DNA of 64,000 nt, from contig NZ_JAHCDK010000002.1 of assembly GCF_018413465.1 (NCBI RefSeq), positions 310,001 to 374,000 of the forward strand, in the 5' to 3' direction. The stretch is from Flavobacterium sp. CYK-55. Its GTDB lineage: Bacteria > Bacteroidota > Bacteroidia > Flavobacteriales > Flavobacteriaceae. The translations under genes and the position numbers were made by a program. Positions within the stretch are counted from its first letter, which is position 1. Each line of letters opens with the position of its first letter. The notes below the pieces were generated by a model. That model had not been told where the DNA came from, ran no database searches, and saw nothing but the letters and a program-made list of their open reading frames with translations. Below are positions 16,663-26,964 of this stretch, piece by piece.

Positions 16663-16689
16663 AAAAAAGCCACTCGTTGGAGTGGCTTT
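16663..16689 (-). terminator. rho-independent terminator of gltA
   Basis: Arms AAAGCCACTC (16666-16675) and GAGTGGCTTT (16680-16689) form a perfect 10-bp stem with a 4-nt loop. It is followed on the minus strand by a run of six T. It lies 20 bp past the gltA stop. Confidence 0.9.
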
Positions 16690-16708
16690 CTCTGTAACTG
16701 AAATTTGA

Positions 16709-17992
16709 TTATCGCTGATTCATCGGTTTGAAATCACGCAACGGATGTCCGGTGTAAATTTGACGCGGACGGCCAATAGGTTCTTTGTTGATACGCATTT
16801 CTTTCCATTGAGCAATCCAGCCCGGAAGACGGCCAATGGCAAACATCACCGTAAACATATCGGTTGGAATTCCTAAAGCTCTGTAGATGATTCCCGAATA
16901 GAAATCTACGTTTGGATACAATTTTCTTGAAACGAAATAATCGTCAACCAAGGCAGCTTCTTCGAGTTTTTTGGCAATGTCCAAGATCGGATCATTCACT
17001 CCTAAAGTTTGTAATACTTCATCCGCCGCTTTTTTGATGATGCGCGCACGTGGATCAAAGTTTTTGTATACGCGATGTCCGAAGCCCATCAATCTAAACG
17101 GATCGTCTTTATCTTTGGCTTTGGCCATGTACTTATCGCAATCACCACCGTTTTTGTGAATTTCTTCGAGCATTTCTAAAACCGCTTGATTGGCTCCGCC
17201 GTGTAATGGCCCCCACAAAGCAGAAACACCTGCAGAAATTGAGGCAAACAATCCGGCATGTGATGAACCCACAATTCTAACGGTTGAAGTCGAGCAGTTT
17301 TGTTCGTGATCAGCATGCAAGATGAACAATTTATCTAAAGCGTCAATCACGACCGGATTAGCGCTGTACGGCCCTGTGGGTAAAGCAAACATCAAATGCA
17401 TGAAATTCTCAACGTAACCTTTGGTGTTATCGTAATAGTTGAGTGGATAACCCATCATTTTGCGGTACGTCCAGGTAGCAATCACCAAGAATTTACCCAT
17501 GGTTTTGCAAACGGCCTCATACATTTCTTTTTCATTGTCAACATTGACTACTTTCGGGTTAAAAGCCGTAAGCGCACTGGTTAATGAAGAAAGAACACCC
17601 ATAGGATGCGCAGTTTTCGGGAAACCGTCGATGATGTTTTTCATCTCTTCATTGACCAAAGTATACTTGCGAATATCGTTTTCAAATTGTGTCAATTGCT
17701 GTTTTGTTGGCAATTCACCGAAGATGATTAGGAAAGCTACTTCTAGGAAATCAGCTTTGTCAGCCAGATCTTCAATGGCGTATCCGCGGTAACGCAAAAT
17801 ACCTTCTTCACCGTCGAGGAAAGTAATTTCGCTGGTACAAGAACCTGAATTTTTGTAACCCGGATCCATAGTAATGGCTCCAGATAAGTCGCGCAATTTG
17901 TTGATGTCGATACCGACTTCGTTTTCGCTTCCGACAATAACCGGAAACTCATACTTTTTGCCGTCTAACTCGAGTGTAGCAATTTTTGACAT
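16709..17992 (-). CDS. gltA: citrate synthase (type II, hexameric class)
   Basis: 427 residues, the length of the Gram-negative GltA type. The N-terminal domain has SGAITMDPGYKNSGSC, followed by GEEGILRYRGYAIEDLA. Catalytic residues lie in LHADHEQNCST (His), MGFGHRVYKNFDPR (His) and the Asp of the late PNVDFYSGI. It condenses oxaloacetate with acetyl-CoA in the TCA cycle. It has its own -7 box at 18030 and a strong terminator, so it is monocistronic, although it follows eno on the same strand. Confidence 0.97.
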   Translation of the reverse strand: MSKIATLELDGKKYEFPVIVGSENEVGIDINKLRDLSGAITMDPGYKNSGSCTSEITFLDGEEGILRYRGYAIEDLADKADFLEVAFLIIFGELPTKQQLTQFENDIRKYTLVNEEMKNIIDGFPKTAHPMGVLSSLTSALTAFNPKVVNVDNEKEMYEAVCKTMGKFLVIATWTYRKMMGYPLNYYDNTKGYVENFMHLMFALPTGPYSANPVVIDALDKLFILHADHEQNCSTSTVRIVGSSHAGLFASISAGVSALWGPLHGGANQAVLEMLEEIHKNGGDCDKYMAKAKDKDDPFRLMGFGHRVYKNFDPRARIIKKAADEVLQTLGVNDPILDIAKKLEEAALVDDYFVSRKLYPNVDFYSGIIYRALGIPTDMFTVMFAIGRLPGWIAQWKEMRINKEPIGRPRQIYTGHPLRDFKPMNQR

Positions 17993-18029
17993 AATATTTA
18001 AGGAAATTTTTATTGGAATAATAATTTAA

Positions 18030-18037
18030 CAAAACTA
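18030..18037 (-). promoter_or_regulatory. -7 promoter box of gltA
   Basis: TAGTTTTG on the minus strand matches TANNTTTG, 38 bp before the gltA ATG. No convincing -33 TTG at 17-23 nt. Confidence 0.5.
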
Positions 18038-18131
18038 GGGAATTCAAAATGAAATAGAAAAAGAATTTGACAACGATTTCGTTAATAATATTATAAAAAT
18101 TGCAAGATTAGTATATACTGATTGGTAAAAC

Positions 18132-18156
18132 AAAAAACCCGCCATGAAGACGGGTT
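18132..18156 (-). terminator. rho-independent terminator of eno
   Basis: On the minus strand AACCCGTC pairs with GGCGGGTT (8 bp with one G-U, 5-nt loop), followed by T-rich sequence. It lies 20 bp past the eno stop. Confidence 0.85.
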
Positions 18157-18175
18157 ATATTTATGAATTGATTAA

Positions 18176-19468
<1,293 letters not shown>

Positions 19469-19511
19469 CTATTTTAAATTTTAAATAATCAATTTTGGTG
19501 TTGTTGTTTTA

Positions 19512-19540
19512 CAAATATATCGCATCTGATATTTTATCAA
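19512..19540 (-). promoter_or_regulatory. promoter of eno
   Basis: TTG (19538-19540), 18-nt spacer, TATATTTG (19512-19519) on the minus strand. The leader is about 45 nt. Confidence 0.8.
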
Positions 19541-19574
19541 GCCTATTTTTCTGAATCTTATCAACGATAACGAT

Positions 19575-20684
19575 TTAGTGCACTACAGTTTTGAGTAAGC
19601 CTACAAAATCGTCGAACAAATAGCTCGAATCATGTGGGCCGGGACTGGCTTCAGGATGGTATTGCACTGAAAAAACAGGTTTTGATTTCATGCGCATTCC
19701 CGCCACCGTTTGATCATTGAGATGATAATGCGTGATTTCTAAATCAGGATGTGCTTCTAGTTGCTCTCTGTTGACGGCAAATCCGTGGTTTTGCGAAGTA
19801 ATTTCGCCTTTGCCCGTGAGCAAATTCATGACCGGATGATTGATTCCGCGGTGACCGTTGAACATTTTATAGGTAGAAACGCCATTGGCCAAAGCTAAAA
19901 TCTGATGCCCAAGGCAGATGCCAAAAACAGGTTGGTTAGAAGCCATCATTTGCTGCGCAGTAGCAATCACCTCAGTGAGTGGTTCGGGATCACCGGGCCC
20001 ATTGGATAAGAAATAACCATCAGGCTCAAAAGCTTGCAATTCTGAAAACGGCGTGTTGTACGGAAAGACTTTTATATAACAATCACGCTGAGCCAAATGA
20101 CGCAAAATGTTGGTTTTAATACCCAAATCAAGCGCAGAAATTTTGTGTGTGGCTGATGGATTTCCGAAAAAATAAGGCTCACGAACCGAAACTTTTGAAG
20201 CCAATTCCAAGCCTTTCATATTCGGAACTTGGGCTAATTGTTTTTTGAGTTCTTCAATCGGAGTTCCATCAGTGCAAATAACCGCATTCATGGCACCGTT
20301 GTCGCGGATGTAACTGACCAGTGCGCGCGTATCAACATCTGAAATTACAACCAGGTTTTGTTTTTCAAAGTAATCATACAAAGAGCCTTCTGAATCCGGG
20401 CGGGAATGATTAAAACTAAAATTGCGGCAAACCAGGCCGGAGATTTTGACCGAATCAGATTCGATTTCTTCTGCATTGACGCCGTAGTTTCCGATGTGGA
20501 CATTGGCCGCCACCATGATTTGTCCGAAATACGACGGATCGGTAAAAATTTCTTGATAGCCGGTCATTCCGGTGTTGAAGCAAACTTCGCCAAAAGTGGT
20601 TCCGGAAACACCAATGGATTTACCGTAAAAAACAGTGCCATCGGCCAAAAGTAAAATAGCTTGAGGTCGGGTTGTGTATGTCAT
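19575..20684 (-). CDS. carA: carbamoyl-phosphate synthase small subunit (glutaminase)
   Basis: 369 residues from the ATG at 20684. An in-frame TTG seven codons upstream lies within the -7 promoter box and is rejected. The N-terminal CarA domain has LLLADGTVFYGKSIG and FNTGMTGYQEIFTDPSY. The class I glutaminase has the nucleophilic Cys in VFGICLGHQILALA and His/Glu in VQYHPEASPGPHDS. It delivers ammonia to CarB for pyrimidine and arginine synthesis. carB is not adjacent. It is separated from rplQ by a terminator and intergenic element C, so it is not part of the ribosomal transcript. Confidence 0.96.
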   Translation of the reverse strand: MTYTTRPQAILLLADGTVFYGKSIGVSGTTFGEVCFNTGMTGYQEIFTDPSYFGQIMVAANVHIGNYGVNAEEIESDSVKISGLVCRNFSFNHSRPDSEGSLYDYFEKQNLVVISDVDTRALVSYIRDNGAMNAVICTDGTPIEELKKQLAQVPNMKGLELASKVSVREPYFFGNPSATHKISALDLGIKTNILRHLAQRDCYIKVFPYNTPFSELQAFEPDGYFLSNGPGDPEPLTEVIATAQQMMASNQPVFGICLGHQILALANGVSTYKMFNGHRGINHPVMNLLTGKGEITSQNHGFAVNREQLEAHPDLEITHYHLNDQTVAGMRMKSKPVFSVQYHPEASPGPHDSSYLFDDFVGLLKTVVH

Positions 20685-20702
20685 GAGTTGTGTGTTGTTG
20701 CG

Positions 20703-20733
20703 CAAATTTAATGGTATCGCTTTAGGTTACAAA
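20703..20733 (-). promoter_or_regulatory. promoter of carA with very short leader
   Basis: TTTG (20730-20733), 19-nt spacer, TAAATTTG (20703-20710) on the minus strand. The ATG at 20684 lies only about 18 nt past the -7 box, so the leader is about 10-13 nt. The box overlaps the alternative TTG start and excludes it. Confidence 0.8.
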
Positions 20734-20792
20734 GTCAAGAGATTGCTTTTTTATGAGCGTTTATGAACATGTTTTGAAAAAGAGATTTTATG

Positions 20793-20890
20793 GATAGCCC
20801 CGATTGACGTGGAAATCCTTTTAAAATGGGCTTCCGGTGTGAAGCAGCGGGAAGCGATTTTAAAAGATTGCAACGCAAAGCGGGACAGGT
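20793..20890 (-). repeat. structured intergenic element, copy C
   Basis: It lies in the 318-bp gap between carA and rplQ, which otherwise holds only the carA promoter and the rplQ terminator. Plus-strand reading: TAGCCCCGATTGACGTGGAA, then ATCCTTTTAAAA pairing with TTTTAAAAGAT around the same bulged C as in copy A. The inner hairpin is GCTTCC/GGAAGC, and AACGCAAAGCGGGAC follows. Strand follows the flanking genes; true orientation unknown. Confidence 0.6.
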
Positions 20891-20947
20891 GTTGGTGGTG
20901 AAACATGATGTTTCGCTTCTGATTTTTAGAATGGTTTGAAAAGACAT

Positions 20948-20980
20948 AAAAAAAGGGACAAAACTAATGTCTTGTCCCTT
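20948..20980 (-). terminator. terminator at the end of the ribosomal supercluster
   Basis: On the minus strand AAGGGACAA (from 20980 down to 20972) and TTGTCCCTT form a perfect 9-bp stem with a 10-nt loop, followed by a T-run of about seven. It lies 22 bp after rplQ. Confidence 0.9.
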
Positions 20981-21002
20981 GATATTTAGAATTCTGAATT
21001 CA

Positions 21003-21560
21003 TTACTCAGCGTTCTCTTCGTTGGTTTCTTCAGCAGCAGCTTCTGGAGCTTCAGGAGCTTGCTCTGTAGTTTCAACAATTGGCTCTTCAGCTTTAGGCT
21101 CTTCAACTTTTGGAGCTTCTGCTTTGGTTTCAGCTGCTTTAGCTTTACCTCCACGACGGCTTTTAGTTTTCTTAACCTCTTTTTTGCCTCCGTTGTACAA
21201 TTCGTTGAAGTCAACTAATTCGATCATCGCCATATCAGCGTTATCTCCTAGACGATTCCCCAACTTGATGATACGAGTGTAACCACCCGGACGATCTCCT
21301 ACTTTAGCTGCTACATCGCGGAACAAATCTGTTACCGCATATTTGCTTTTCAAGTAAGAGAACACGATACGACGATTGTGCGTAGTATCTTCTTTTGATT
21401 TTGTAATCAAAGGCTCAACATATTGTTTTAAGGCCTTAGCTTTAGCAACAGTCGTATTGATGCGCTTGTGCTCGATCAATGAACAAGCCATATTAGCCAA
21501 CATAGCTTTTCTGTGTCCAGACTGTCTGCTTAAGTGATTTATTTTCTTTCCGTGTCTCAT
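21003..21560 (-). CDS. rplQ: 50S ribosomal protein L17 with acidic/Ala-rich tail
   Basis: 185 residues. The core L17 domain (about 1-120) starts [20 protein letters not shown] and includes [16 protein letters not shown] long C-terminal extension (about 125-185) is rich in Lys then Ala/Glu/Pro ([19 protein letters not shown]). Tails of this kind are common on Bacteroidota L17 and are probably disordered. Last gene of the alpha operon, 32 bp after rpoA and followed by a strong terminator. Confidence 0.97.
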   Translation of the reverse strand: MRHGKKINHLSRQSGHRKAMLANMACSLIEHKRINTTVAKAKALKQYVEPLITKSKEDTTHNRRIVFSYLKSKYAVTDLFRDVAAKVGDRPGGYTRIIKLGNRLGDNADMAMIELVDFNELYNGGKKEVKKTKSRRGGKAKAAETKAEAPKVEEPKAEEPIVETTEQAPEAPEAAAEETNEENAE

Positions 21561-21592
21561 TTCTGTAAAATTTAAACCTCAGTGGGCTTAGA

Positions 21593-22585
21593 TTAATCTT
21601 TGTCTAATTTGTATTTTGATAAGTCCATTCCGAAAGTTAAATTCTTCACAGCAACTAATTCATCCAGTTCTGTCAAAGATTTTTTACCGAAGTTGCGGAA
21701 CTTCATCAAGTCATTTTTGTTGAACGATACCAAGTCACCTAAAGTCTCTACTTCAGCTGCTTTCAAACAGTTCAAGGCACGCACTGACAAGTCCATATCA
21801 ACCAATTTGGTTTTGAGCAATTGTCTCATGTGCAATGATTCTTCATCATATGATTCTGTTTGTGCGATTTCATCAGCCTCAAGGGTAATGCGCTCATCAG
21901 AGAACAACATGAAGTGGTGAATCAATACTTTGGCAGCTTCTGTCAAGGCGTCTTTCGGATTGATCGAACCGTCGGTCTTGATTTCGAAAATCAGTTTTTC
22001 GTAATCCGTTTTTTGCTCCACACGGAAGTTTTCGATCGCGTACTTCACATTGATTACCGGAGTATAGATTGAATCGGTAAAGATAGTACCAATAGCAGCA
22101 TTTTGCTTTTTGTTCTCTTCTGCAGATACATAACCGCGCCCTTTTTCAATCGTCAATTCGATGTTGAGCTTGATTTTGCTATCCATGTTGCAGATCACCA
22201 ATTCAGGATTCAATACTTGGAAACCAGAAATGAATTTTTGGAAATCGCCCGCTGTTAGTTGGTCTTTTCCTGTAACCGAAATAGTCACAGATTCGTTATC
22301 GACATCTTCGATTTGACGTTTGAAACGAACTTGTTTCAAATTCAAGATGATTTCGGTAACATCTTCAACAACTCCAGAAATTGTAGAGAACTCATGGTCA
22401 ACGCCTTCAATACGAACAGAAGTAATTGCATAGCCTTCTAAAGCAGAAAGCATAACTCTTCTGAGTGCGTTGCCCACAGTCAATCCGTAACCAGGTTCTA
22501 AAGGTCTGAATTCAAATTTACCTTCAAAATCGGTAGAATCGATCATGATCACTTTATCGGGCTTCTGAAAATTAAATAATGCCAT
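21593..22585 (-). CDS. rpoA: RNA polymerase alpha subunit
   Basis: 330 residues. The N-terminal dimerisation domain contains [20 protein letters not shown] and [17 protein letters not shown]. The C-terminal domain (about 255-330) contains [20 protein letters not shown] and [13 protein letters not shown], the DNA- and activator-binding helices. It sits between rpsD and rplQ as in the classical alpha operon, 16 bp behind rpsD. Confidence 0.98.
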   Translation of the reverse strand: MALFNFQKPDKVIMIDSTDFEGKFEFRPLEPGYGLTVGNALRRVMLSALEGYAITSVRIEGVDHEFSTISGVVEDVTEIILNLKQVRFKRQIEDVDNESVTISVTGKDQLTAGDFQKFISGFQVLNPELVICNMDSKIKLNIELTIEKGRGYVSAEENKKQNAAIGTIFTDSIYTPVINVKYAIENFRVEQKTDYEKLIFEIKTDGSINPKDALTEAAKVLIHHFMLFSDERITLEADEIAQTESYDEESLHMRQLLKTKLVDMDLSVRALNCLKAAEVETLGDLVSFNKNDLMKFRNFGKKSLTELDELVAVKNLTFGMDLSKYKLDKD

Positions 22586-22601
22586 AGTTACGTCTTAGTT
22601 A

Positions 22602-23207
22602 TTATTTGTTGTACAATTCGACGATGAGTTGTTCCTTGATATTTTCAGGAATCTGCAATCTAGCAGGAACAGAAACGAATGTTCCTTCTTTGGTGTCATT
22701 GTTCCAAGTAATCCACTCATATACATGTGCAGAATTTGACAATGAACGCTCAATTGATTCCAATGATTTTGATTTTTCACGAACGGCAACTTTATCGCCA
22801 GGTTTCAATTGGTATGAAGGGATGTTGACCACTTCACCATTTACCGTAATGTGACGGTGAGAAACGATTTGACGGGCAGCTCTTCTTGAAGAAGCAATAC
22901 CCATTCTGAATACTACGTTGTCTAAACGGCTTTCGCAAAGTTGAATCAAAACTTCACCAGTTACTCCACGAGCAGCTGATGCTTTTTCGAACAATCCACG
23001 GAATTGTTTTTCAAGGATTCCGTAGGTATATTTTGCTTTTTGCTTCTCCATCAATTGGACAGCGTACTCAGATTTTTTACCTCTCTTTTTAGCCAAACCG
23101 TGTTGTCCTGGAGGGTAATTTCTTTTTTCGAAGGCTTTGTCATCTCCGAAAATAGCTTCGCCAAACTTACGGGCGATTTTTGTTTTTGGACCAGTATATC
23201 TTGCCAT
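22602..23207 (-). CDS. rpsD: 30S ribosomal protein S4
   Basis: 201 residues. [16 protein letters not shown] at the N-terminus has no zinc-binding cysteines. An S4 RNA-binding domain follows ([30 protein letters not shown]). It is a primary 16S binder and, in several bacteria, the translational regulator of its own operon. It is preceded by an 89-nt gap with a strongly structured leader (23221-23272), unlike most of its neighbours in the cluster, which fits autoregulation by S4. Confidence 0.97.
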   Translation of the reverse strand: MARYTGPKTKIARKFGEAIFGDDKAFEKRNYPPGQHGLAKKRGKKSEYAVQLMEKQKAKYTYGILEKQFRGLFEKASAARGVTGEVLIQLCESRLDNVVFRMGIASSRRAARQIVSHRHITVNGEVVNIPSYQLKPGDKVAVREKSKSLESIERSLSNSAHVYEWITWNNDTKEGTFVSVPARLQIPENIKEQLIVELYNK

Positions 23208-23220
23208 TTTAAATTGTTTA

Positions 23221-23272
23221 AGGCAGCGATTATGAATTCAGGTCTTATCCTTCGATAATCGAGAACCTGCCT
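23221..23272 (-). ncRNA. structured leader of rpsD, candidate S4 autoregulatory element
   Basis: On the mRNA, AGGCAG pairs with CTGCCT and CGATTAT with ATAATCG, a 13-bp stem with a 5-nt 5' bulge (GTTCT) and a 21-nt loop. The 5' CAGGT, which spans stem and bulge, can alternatively pair with ACCTG in the loop, so a pseudoknot or switch is possible. The stem ends 13 nt before the rpsD AUG. Regulation by S4 is inferred from position. Confidence 0.55.
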
Positions 23273-23296
23273 AGGTTATACTATAAATTTTGAGTA

Positions 23297-23680
23297 TTAA
23301 ACTCTACGTCTTTTAGGAGGACGACATCCGTTGTGCGGCATAGGTGTAACGTCAATGATTTCAGTTACTTCAATACCACCGTTGTGAATTGAACGAATCG
23401 CAGACTCACGTCCGTTACCCGGTCCTTTCACATACACTTTTACTTTCTTAAGTCCAGCCTCAAGAGCTACTTTGCTGCAATCTTCAGCAGCCATTTGCGC
23501 AGCATAAGGAGTGTTCTTTTTAGAACCTCTGAATCCCATTTTACCGGCAGAAGACCAAGAAATCACTTCACCTTTTTTGTTGGTGAGTGAAATAATGATG
23601 TTGTTGAAAGTGGCACTAATATGAGCTTCACCCGTTGACTCAACGATAACTTTACGCTTTTTTGTAGTTGCTTTAGCCAT
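23297..23680 (-). CDS. rpsK: 30S ribosomal protein S11
   Basis: 127 residues. [19 protein letters not shown] and the basic C-terminus [18 protein letters not shown] are diagnostic. It binds 16S rRNA in the platform. Located 11 bp after rpsM in the alpha operon and followed by the 89-nt structured spacer before rpsD. Confidence 0.98.
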   Translation of the reverse strand: MAKATTKKRKVIVESTGEAHISATFNNIIISLTNKKGEVISWSSAGKMGFRGSKKNTPYAAQMAAEDCSKVALEAGLKKVKVYVKGPGNGRESAIRSIHNGGIEVTEIIDVTPMPHNGCRPPKRRRV

Positions 23681-23691
23681 ATTATTACTTA

Positions 23692-24066
23692 TTATTTAGT
23701 TGCTTTTTTCTTGTTAGCAACAGTTTTTCTCTTACCTTTTCTCGTTCTAGAGTTGTTTTTGGTTCTTTGACCTCTAAGCGGAAGACCAGATCTGTGACGG
23801 ATTCCTCTGTAACATCCGATGTCCATGAGACGTTTGATGTTTAATGAAGTTTCTGAGCGCAATTCACCTTCAATTTTGAATTGTGAAACTGCATCACGGA
23901 TAGCACCGATTTGCTCATCATTCCATTCTTGAACTTTGATGTCTTCGCTAACGTTAGCTTGAGCCAAAATTTCGCTAGCACGGCTTTTTCCAATTCCGAA
24001 GATATAGGTCAAAGCGATAACTCCTCTTTTGTTTTTTGGGATGTCTACCCCTGCTATTCTTGCCAT
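23692..24066 (-). CDS. rpsM: 30S ribosomal protein S13
   Basis: 124 residues. [25 protein letters not shown] at the N-terminus and [19 protein letters not shown] near the basic tail are diagnostic. It lies at the head of the 30S and contacts the 50S subunit. It follows rpmJ by 2 bp. Confidence 0.98.
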   Translation of the reverse strand: MARIAGVDIPKNKRGVIALTYIFGIGKSRASEILAQANVSEDIKVQEWNDEQIGAIRDAVSQFKIEGELRSETSLNIKRLMDIGCYRGIRHRSGLPLRGQRTKNNSRTRKGKRKTVANKKKATK

Positions 24067-24068
24067 AA

Positions 24069-24185
24069 TTATCCTTGTCTTTGTTTGAATCTAGGATTCT
24101 TTTTGTTGATTACGTATAATCTTCCTTTTCTACGAACGATGATGCACTCGGCACTACGTTTCTTTACTGATGCTCTTACTTTCAT
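24069..24185 (-). CDS. rpmJ: 50S ribosomal protein L36, zinc-free type
   Basis: 38 residues, [20 protein letters not shown]... ending RFKQRQG. The 3' end lies 2 bp before rpsM and the start lies 13 bp after infA, the usual infA-rpmJ-rpsM order. Only one cysteine remains of the CxxC...C/H zinc ribbon, so this is the C-minus form that does not bind zinc. Confidence 0.95.
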
Positions 24186-24198
24186 CTTTTTTAATATT

Positions 24199-24414
24199 TT
24201 AGTATCTGTAAGTAATTCTTGCTTTTGACAAATCGTAAGGGCTCATTTCAAGTTTAACTTTGTCGCCTGGAAGCAACTTGATATAATGCATACGCATTTT
24301 ACCTGAAATGTGCGCAATTACAACGTGTCCATTTTCTAATTCTACGCGAAACATTGCATTGGACAATGCTTCAATGATTGATCCGTCTTGTTCTATTGCT
24401 GATTGCTTTGCCAT
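24199..24414 (-). CDS. infA: translation initiation factor IF-1
   Basis: 71 residues, a single S1-like OB fold. [25 protein letters not shown], then [28 protein letters not shown]. It occupies the A site of the 30S subunit during initiation. One base separates it from secY; it sits in its usual place between secY and rpmJ. Confidence 0.98.
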   Translation of the reverse strand: MAKQSAIEQDGSIIEALSNAMFRVELENGHVVIAHISGKMRMHYIKLLPGDKVKLEMSPYDLSKARITYRY

Positions 24415-24415
24415 A

Positions 24416-25759
24416 TTAAGCTACTGCTTTTCTGTTTTTACCGCTCTTCATCAAACCATCATAATGCTTGTTCAACAAATATGAATTGATCTGTTGGATG
24501 GTATCAATCGCAACACCAACCATAATAATCAAAGACGTGCCTCCGAAGAACATAGCCCATGATTGTTGTACACCCAAACCAACTATAATAGCTGGGAACA
24601 CAGCAATTAAAGCAAGGAATAATGAACCAGGGAATGTAATTAAGGACATAATGTGATCTAGATAATCAGAGGTTTCAACTCCGGGACGAATTCCGGGAAT
24701 AAATCCACCGCTTCTTTTTAAATCATCGGCCATTTTATTGGTAGGAACTGTAATTGCAGTGTAAAAGAATGTAAAGATTACAATCAATGAAGCAAAAACA
24801 AAATTATACCAAAAACCAAACATATCACTAAACGCAGCCGCAACTGATTGAGATGTCTCAGTTTGAGACAAACCAGCAAGAGCTGCAGGAATGAACATAA
24901 TGGCTTGAGCAAAGATGATTGGCATAACACCGGCAGCATTCAATTTCAATGGAATCCATTGTCTGTTTCCGCCCATCATATCTTGTTCAAAATCACCTGT
25001 AGTTGTACGACGTGCGTATTGAACCGGAATTCTTCGAACAGCCATAACCAACAATACACAGGCAATAATGACCAACAACCAAATAATAACTTCAAGCACC
25101 AACAACATTGGTCCACCGTTATTATTAGTAATAGTTGAAGTAAACTCTTGGATAAATGCTTGTGGAAGGCGAGCCAAAATACCCACCATAATCAAAAGCG
25201 AAATACCATTTCCGATTCCTTTATCTGTAATTTTCTCACCCAACCACATCGCGAAAATAGTTCCGGTGGTCAAGATCAATACCGATGAGAACAAGAAACT
25301 GAATGAGTCAAAACCTAACAAGAATGCACTTGAAGGAATGGTTCTGTACAAATTGTAAATGTAACCAGGGCCTTGAACCAATGTAATTACAATGGTCAAC
25401 CAACGGGTAATTTGGTTGAGTTTTTTTCTACCGCTCTCTCCGTCCTTTTGAAGTTTTTGCAAATATGGAATCGCAATTCCCATAAGCTGAACTACAATCG
25501 AAGCAGAAATATACGGCATGATACCCAAGGCAAATACTGAAGCTTTTGAGAAAGCTCCCCCGGTAAACATGTCCAAAATTGAACCAATACCATTTTTGGT
25601 TTGACCTGCCAGACTGTGCAATTGTGATGCATCAATACCCGGAAGGGTAACGTGCGCACCAAAACGGTACACCAACAAAAGTCCTAAAGTGAAAAGGATT
25701 CTGTTTTTCAGCTCCTCGATTTTCCAAACATTGGCTAATGATTCAAAAAACTTCTTCAT
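24416..25759 (-). CDS. secY: protein translocase subunit SecY
   Basis: 447 residues with ten membrane helices. Family motifs include [11 protein letters not shown] near residue 35, [16 protein letters not shown] (TM2), [10 protein letters not shown] in the cytoplasmic loop, and [15 protein letters not shown]. It forms the Sec channel of the inner membrane. It lies in the spc operon, 10 bp after rplO and 1 bp before infA. Confidence 0.98.
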   Translation of the reverse strand: MKKFFESLANVWKIEELKNRILFTLGLLLVYRFGAHVTLPGIDASQLHSLAGQTKNGIGSILDMFTGGAFSKASVFALGIMPYISASIVVQLMGIAIPYLQKLQKDGESGRKKLNQITRWLTIVITLVQGPGYIYNLYRTIPSSAFLLGFDSFSFLFSSVLILTTGTIFAMWLGEKITDKGIGNGISLLIMVGILARLPQAFIQEFTSTITNNNGGPMLLVLEVIIWLLVIIACVLLVMAVRRIPVQYARRTTTGDFEQDMMGGNRQWIPLKLNAAGVMPIIFAQAIMFIPAALAGLSQTETSQSVAAAFSDMFGFWYNFVFASLIVIFTFFYTAITVPTNKMADDLKRSGGFIPGIRPGVETSDYLDHIMSLITFPGSLFLALIAVFPAIIVGLGVQQSWAMFFGGTSLIIMVGVAIDTIQQINSYLLNKHYDGLMKSGKNRKAVA

Positions 25760-25769
25760 CGTAAGAAAA

Positions 25770-26222
25770 TTATAGGGTTACAGCTTCTCCACCAGCAGCT
25801 TCAATAGCAGCTTTTGCAGTGGCAGTAAACTTGTGAGCAGATACTTTTAATTTAGCTTTCAATTCACCTCTACCCAAAATTTTTACAACTTCGTTTTTGG
25901 TAGCTAAGCGATTGGTCACAAATACAGACATATCTACTGTATCGGTAACCATTCCGTTGTCAACTAAAGCTTGTAATGTATCTAGATTAACACCTTGATA
26001 TTCTACACGATTGATGTTTTTGAATCCAAACTTAGGAACACGTCTTTGAAGCGGCATTTGACCACCTTCAAAACCAATCTTTTTAGAATAACCCGAACGA
26101 GACTTAGCTCCTTTGTGACCTCTTGCAGCAGTGCCCCCTTTTCCAGAACCTTCTCCGCGTCCTACTCTTTTATTCTGATTGTGCGTTGAACCTTCAGCTG
26201 GTTGTAAGTTACTTAAATTCAT
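25770..26222 (-). CDS. rplO: 50S ribosomal protein L15
   Basis: 150 residues. MNLSNLQPAEGSTHNQNKRVGRG, the glycine/arginine-rich GSGKGGTAARGHKGAKSR, and FEGGQMPLQRRVPKFGF are family signatures. Located between rpmD and secY. Confidence 0.98.
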   Translation of the reverse strand: MNLSNLQPAEGSTHNQNKRVGRGEGSGKGGTAARGHKGAKSRSGYSKKIGFEGGQMPLQRRVPKFGFKNINRVEYQGVNLDTLQALVDNGMVTDTVDMSVFVTNRLATKNEVVKILGRGELKAKLKVSAHKFTATAKAAIEAAGGEAVTL

Positions 26223-26233
26223 AACTATGATTT

Positions 26234-26416
26234 TTATTTAACTTCCTCAACGGAAACTAAGTGTTTAACTTTATTTATCATTCCAAGGATGGCAGGATTT
26301 GAATCGTGTTCAACTACCTGACCCATTTTGCGCAATCCTAATGCTTCCAAACCTCTTTTTTGAGTCAATGGGCAGTTGATTTTGCTTCTGATTTGTTTTA
26401 CTAATAATTTAGCCAT
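26234..26416 (-). CDS. rpmD: 50S ribosomal protein L30
   Basis: 60 residues, [29 protein letters not shown]. Present between rpsE and rplO as in other spc operons. Unlike the other genes of the cluster it has a clear Shine-Dalgarno sequence (AAGGAG) six bases before its ATG. Confidence 0.97.
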   Translation of the reverse strand: MAKLLVKQIRSKINCPLTQKRGLEALGLRKMGQVVEHDSNPAILGMINKVKHLVSVEEVK

Positions 26417-26421
26417 AATTT

Positions 26422-26427
26422 CTCCTT
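26422..26427 (-). promoter_or_regulatory. unusual strong Shine-Dalgarno sequence of rpmD
   Basis: AAGGAG, spacer AAATT, then ATG at 26416. Starts elsewhere in this cluster are preceded by A/U-rich sequence without GGAG, as expected for Flavobacteriia, whose ribosomes largely ignore the anti-SD. This site is the clear exception I noticed. Confidence 0.7.
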
Positions 26428-26432
26428 GTGAA

Positions 26433-26957
26433 TTAACCTTTAAATACTTTCTCTAAAGAAACACCTCTTTGTTTGGCAACCGTATGAGCGCTTCTCATTT
26501 GCATCAAAGCATCAAACGTAGCTTTTACCACGTTGTGTGGATTAGATGATCCTTGTGATTTTGACAATACATCGTGAATACCCACTGACTCAAGTACGGC
26601 ACGAACTGCACCACCGGCAATTACTCCGGTACCGTGAGAAGCTGGCATCAAAAATACACGTGCTCCGCCAAATTTACCTTTTTGTTCGTGTGGAACTGAT
26701 TGACCAGCAAGTGGAATACGCACCAAGTTTTTCTTAGCATCTTCAACTGCTTTAGCAATCGCCTCAGAAACGTCTTTAGATTTACCTAAACCGTGACCTA
26801 CTACACCGTGCTCATCGCCTACTACAACAATAGCAGAAAAGCCAAATGCTCTACCACCTTTAGTTACTTTAGTAACACGATTTACCGCTACCAAACGATC
26901 TTTTAATTCAAGACCGATGGGTTTTACTATTTCTATGTTTTTATACTTATTAGACAT
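26433..26957 (-). CDS. rpsE: 30S ribosomal protein S5
   Basis: 174 residues. The N-terminal double-stranded RNA-binding fold has [20 protein letters not shown], and the C-terminal domain has [19 protein letters not shown]. Position between rplR and rpmD is standard. It is 16 bp from rpmD, and that gap contains the rpmD Shine-Dalgarno sequence. Confidence 0.98.
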   Translation of the reverse strand: MSNKYKNIEIVKPIGLELKDRLVAVNRVTKVTKGGRAFGFSAIVVVGDEHGVVGHGLGKSKDVSEAIAKAVEDAKKNLVRIPLAGQSVPHEQKGKFGGARVFLMPASHGTGVIAGGAVRAVLESVGIHDVLSKSQGSSNPHNVVKATFDALMQMRSAHTVAKQRGVSLEKVFKG

Positions 26958-26964
26958 GATAATA

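Noticed and set aside
20735-21214. 159-codon minus-strand frame rich in Lys and Leu
   Set aside because: It runs through the rplQ terminator and element C and is out of frame with the L17 acidic tail; the Lys/Leu repeats are a frame-shifted reading of that tail.
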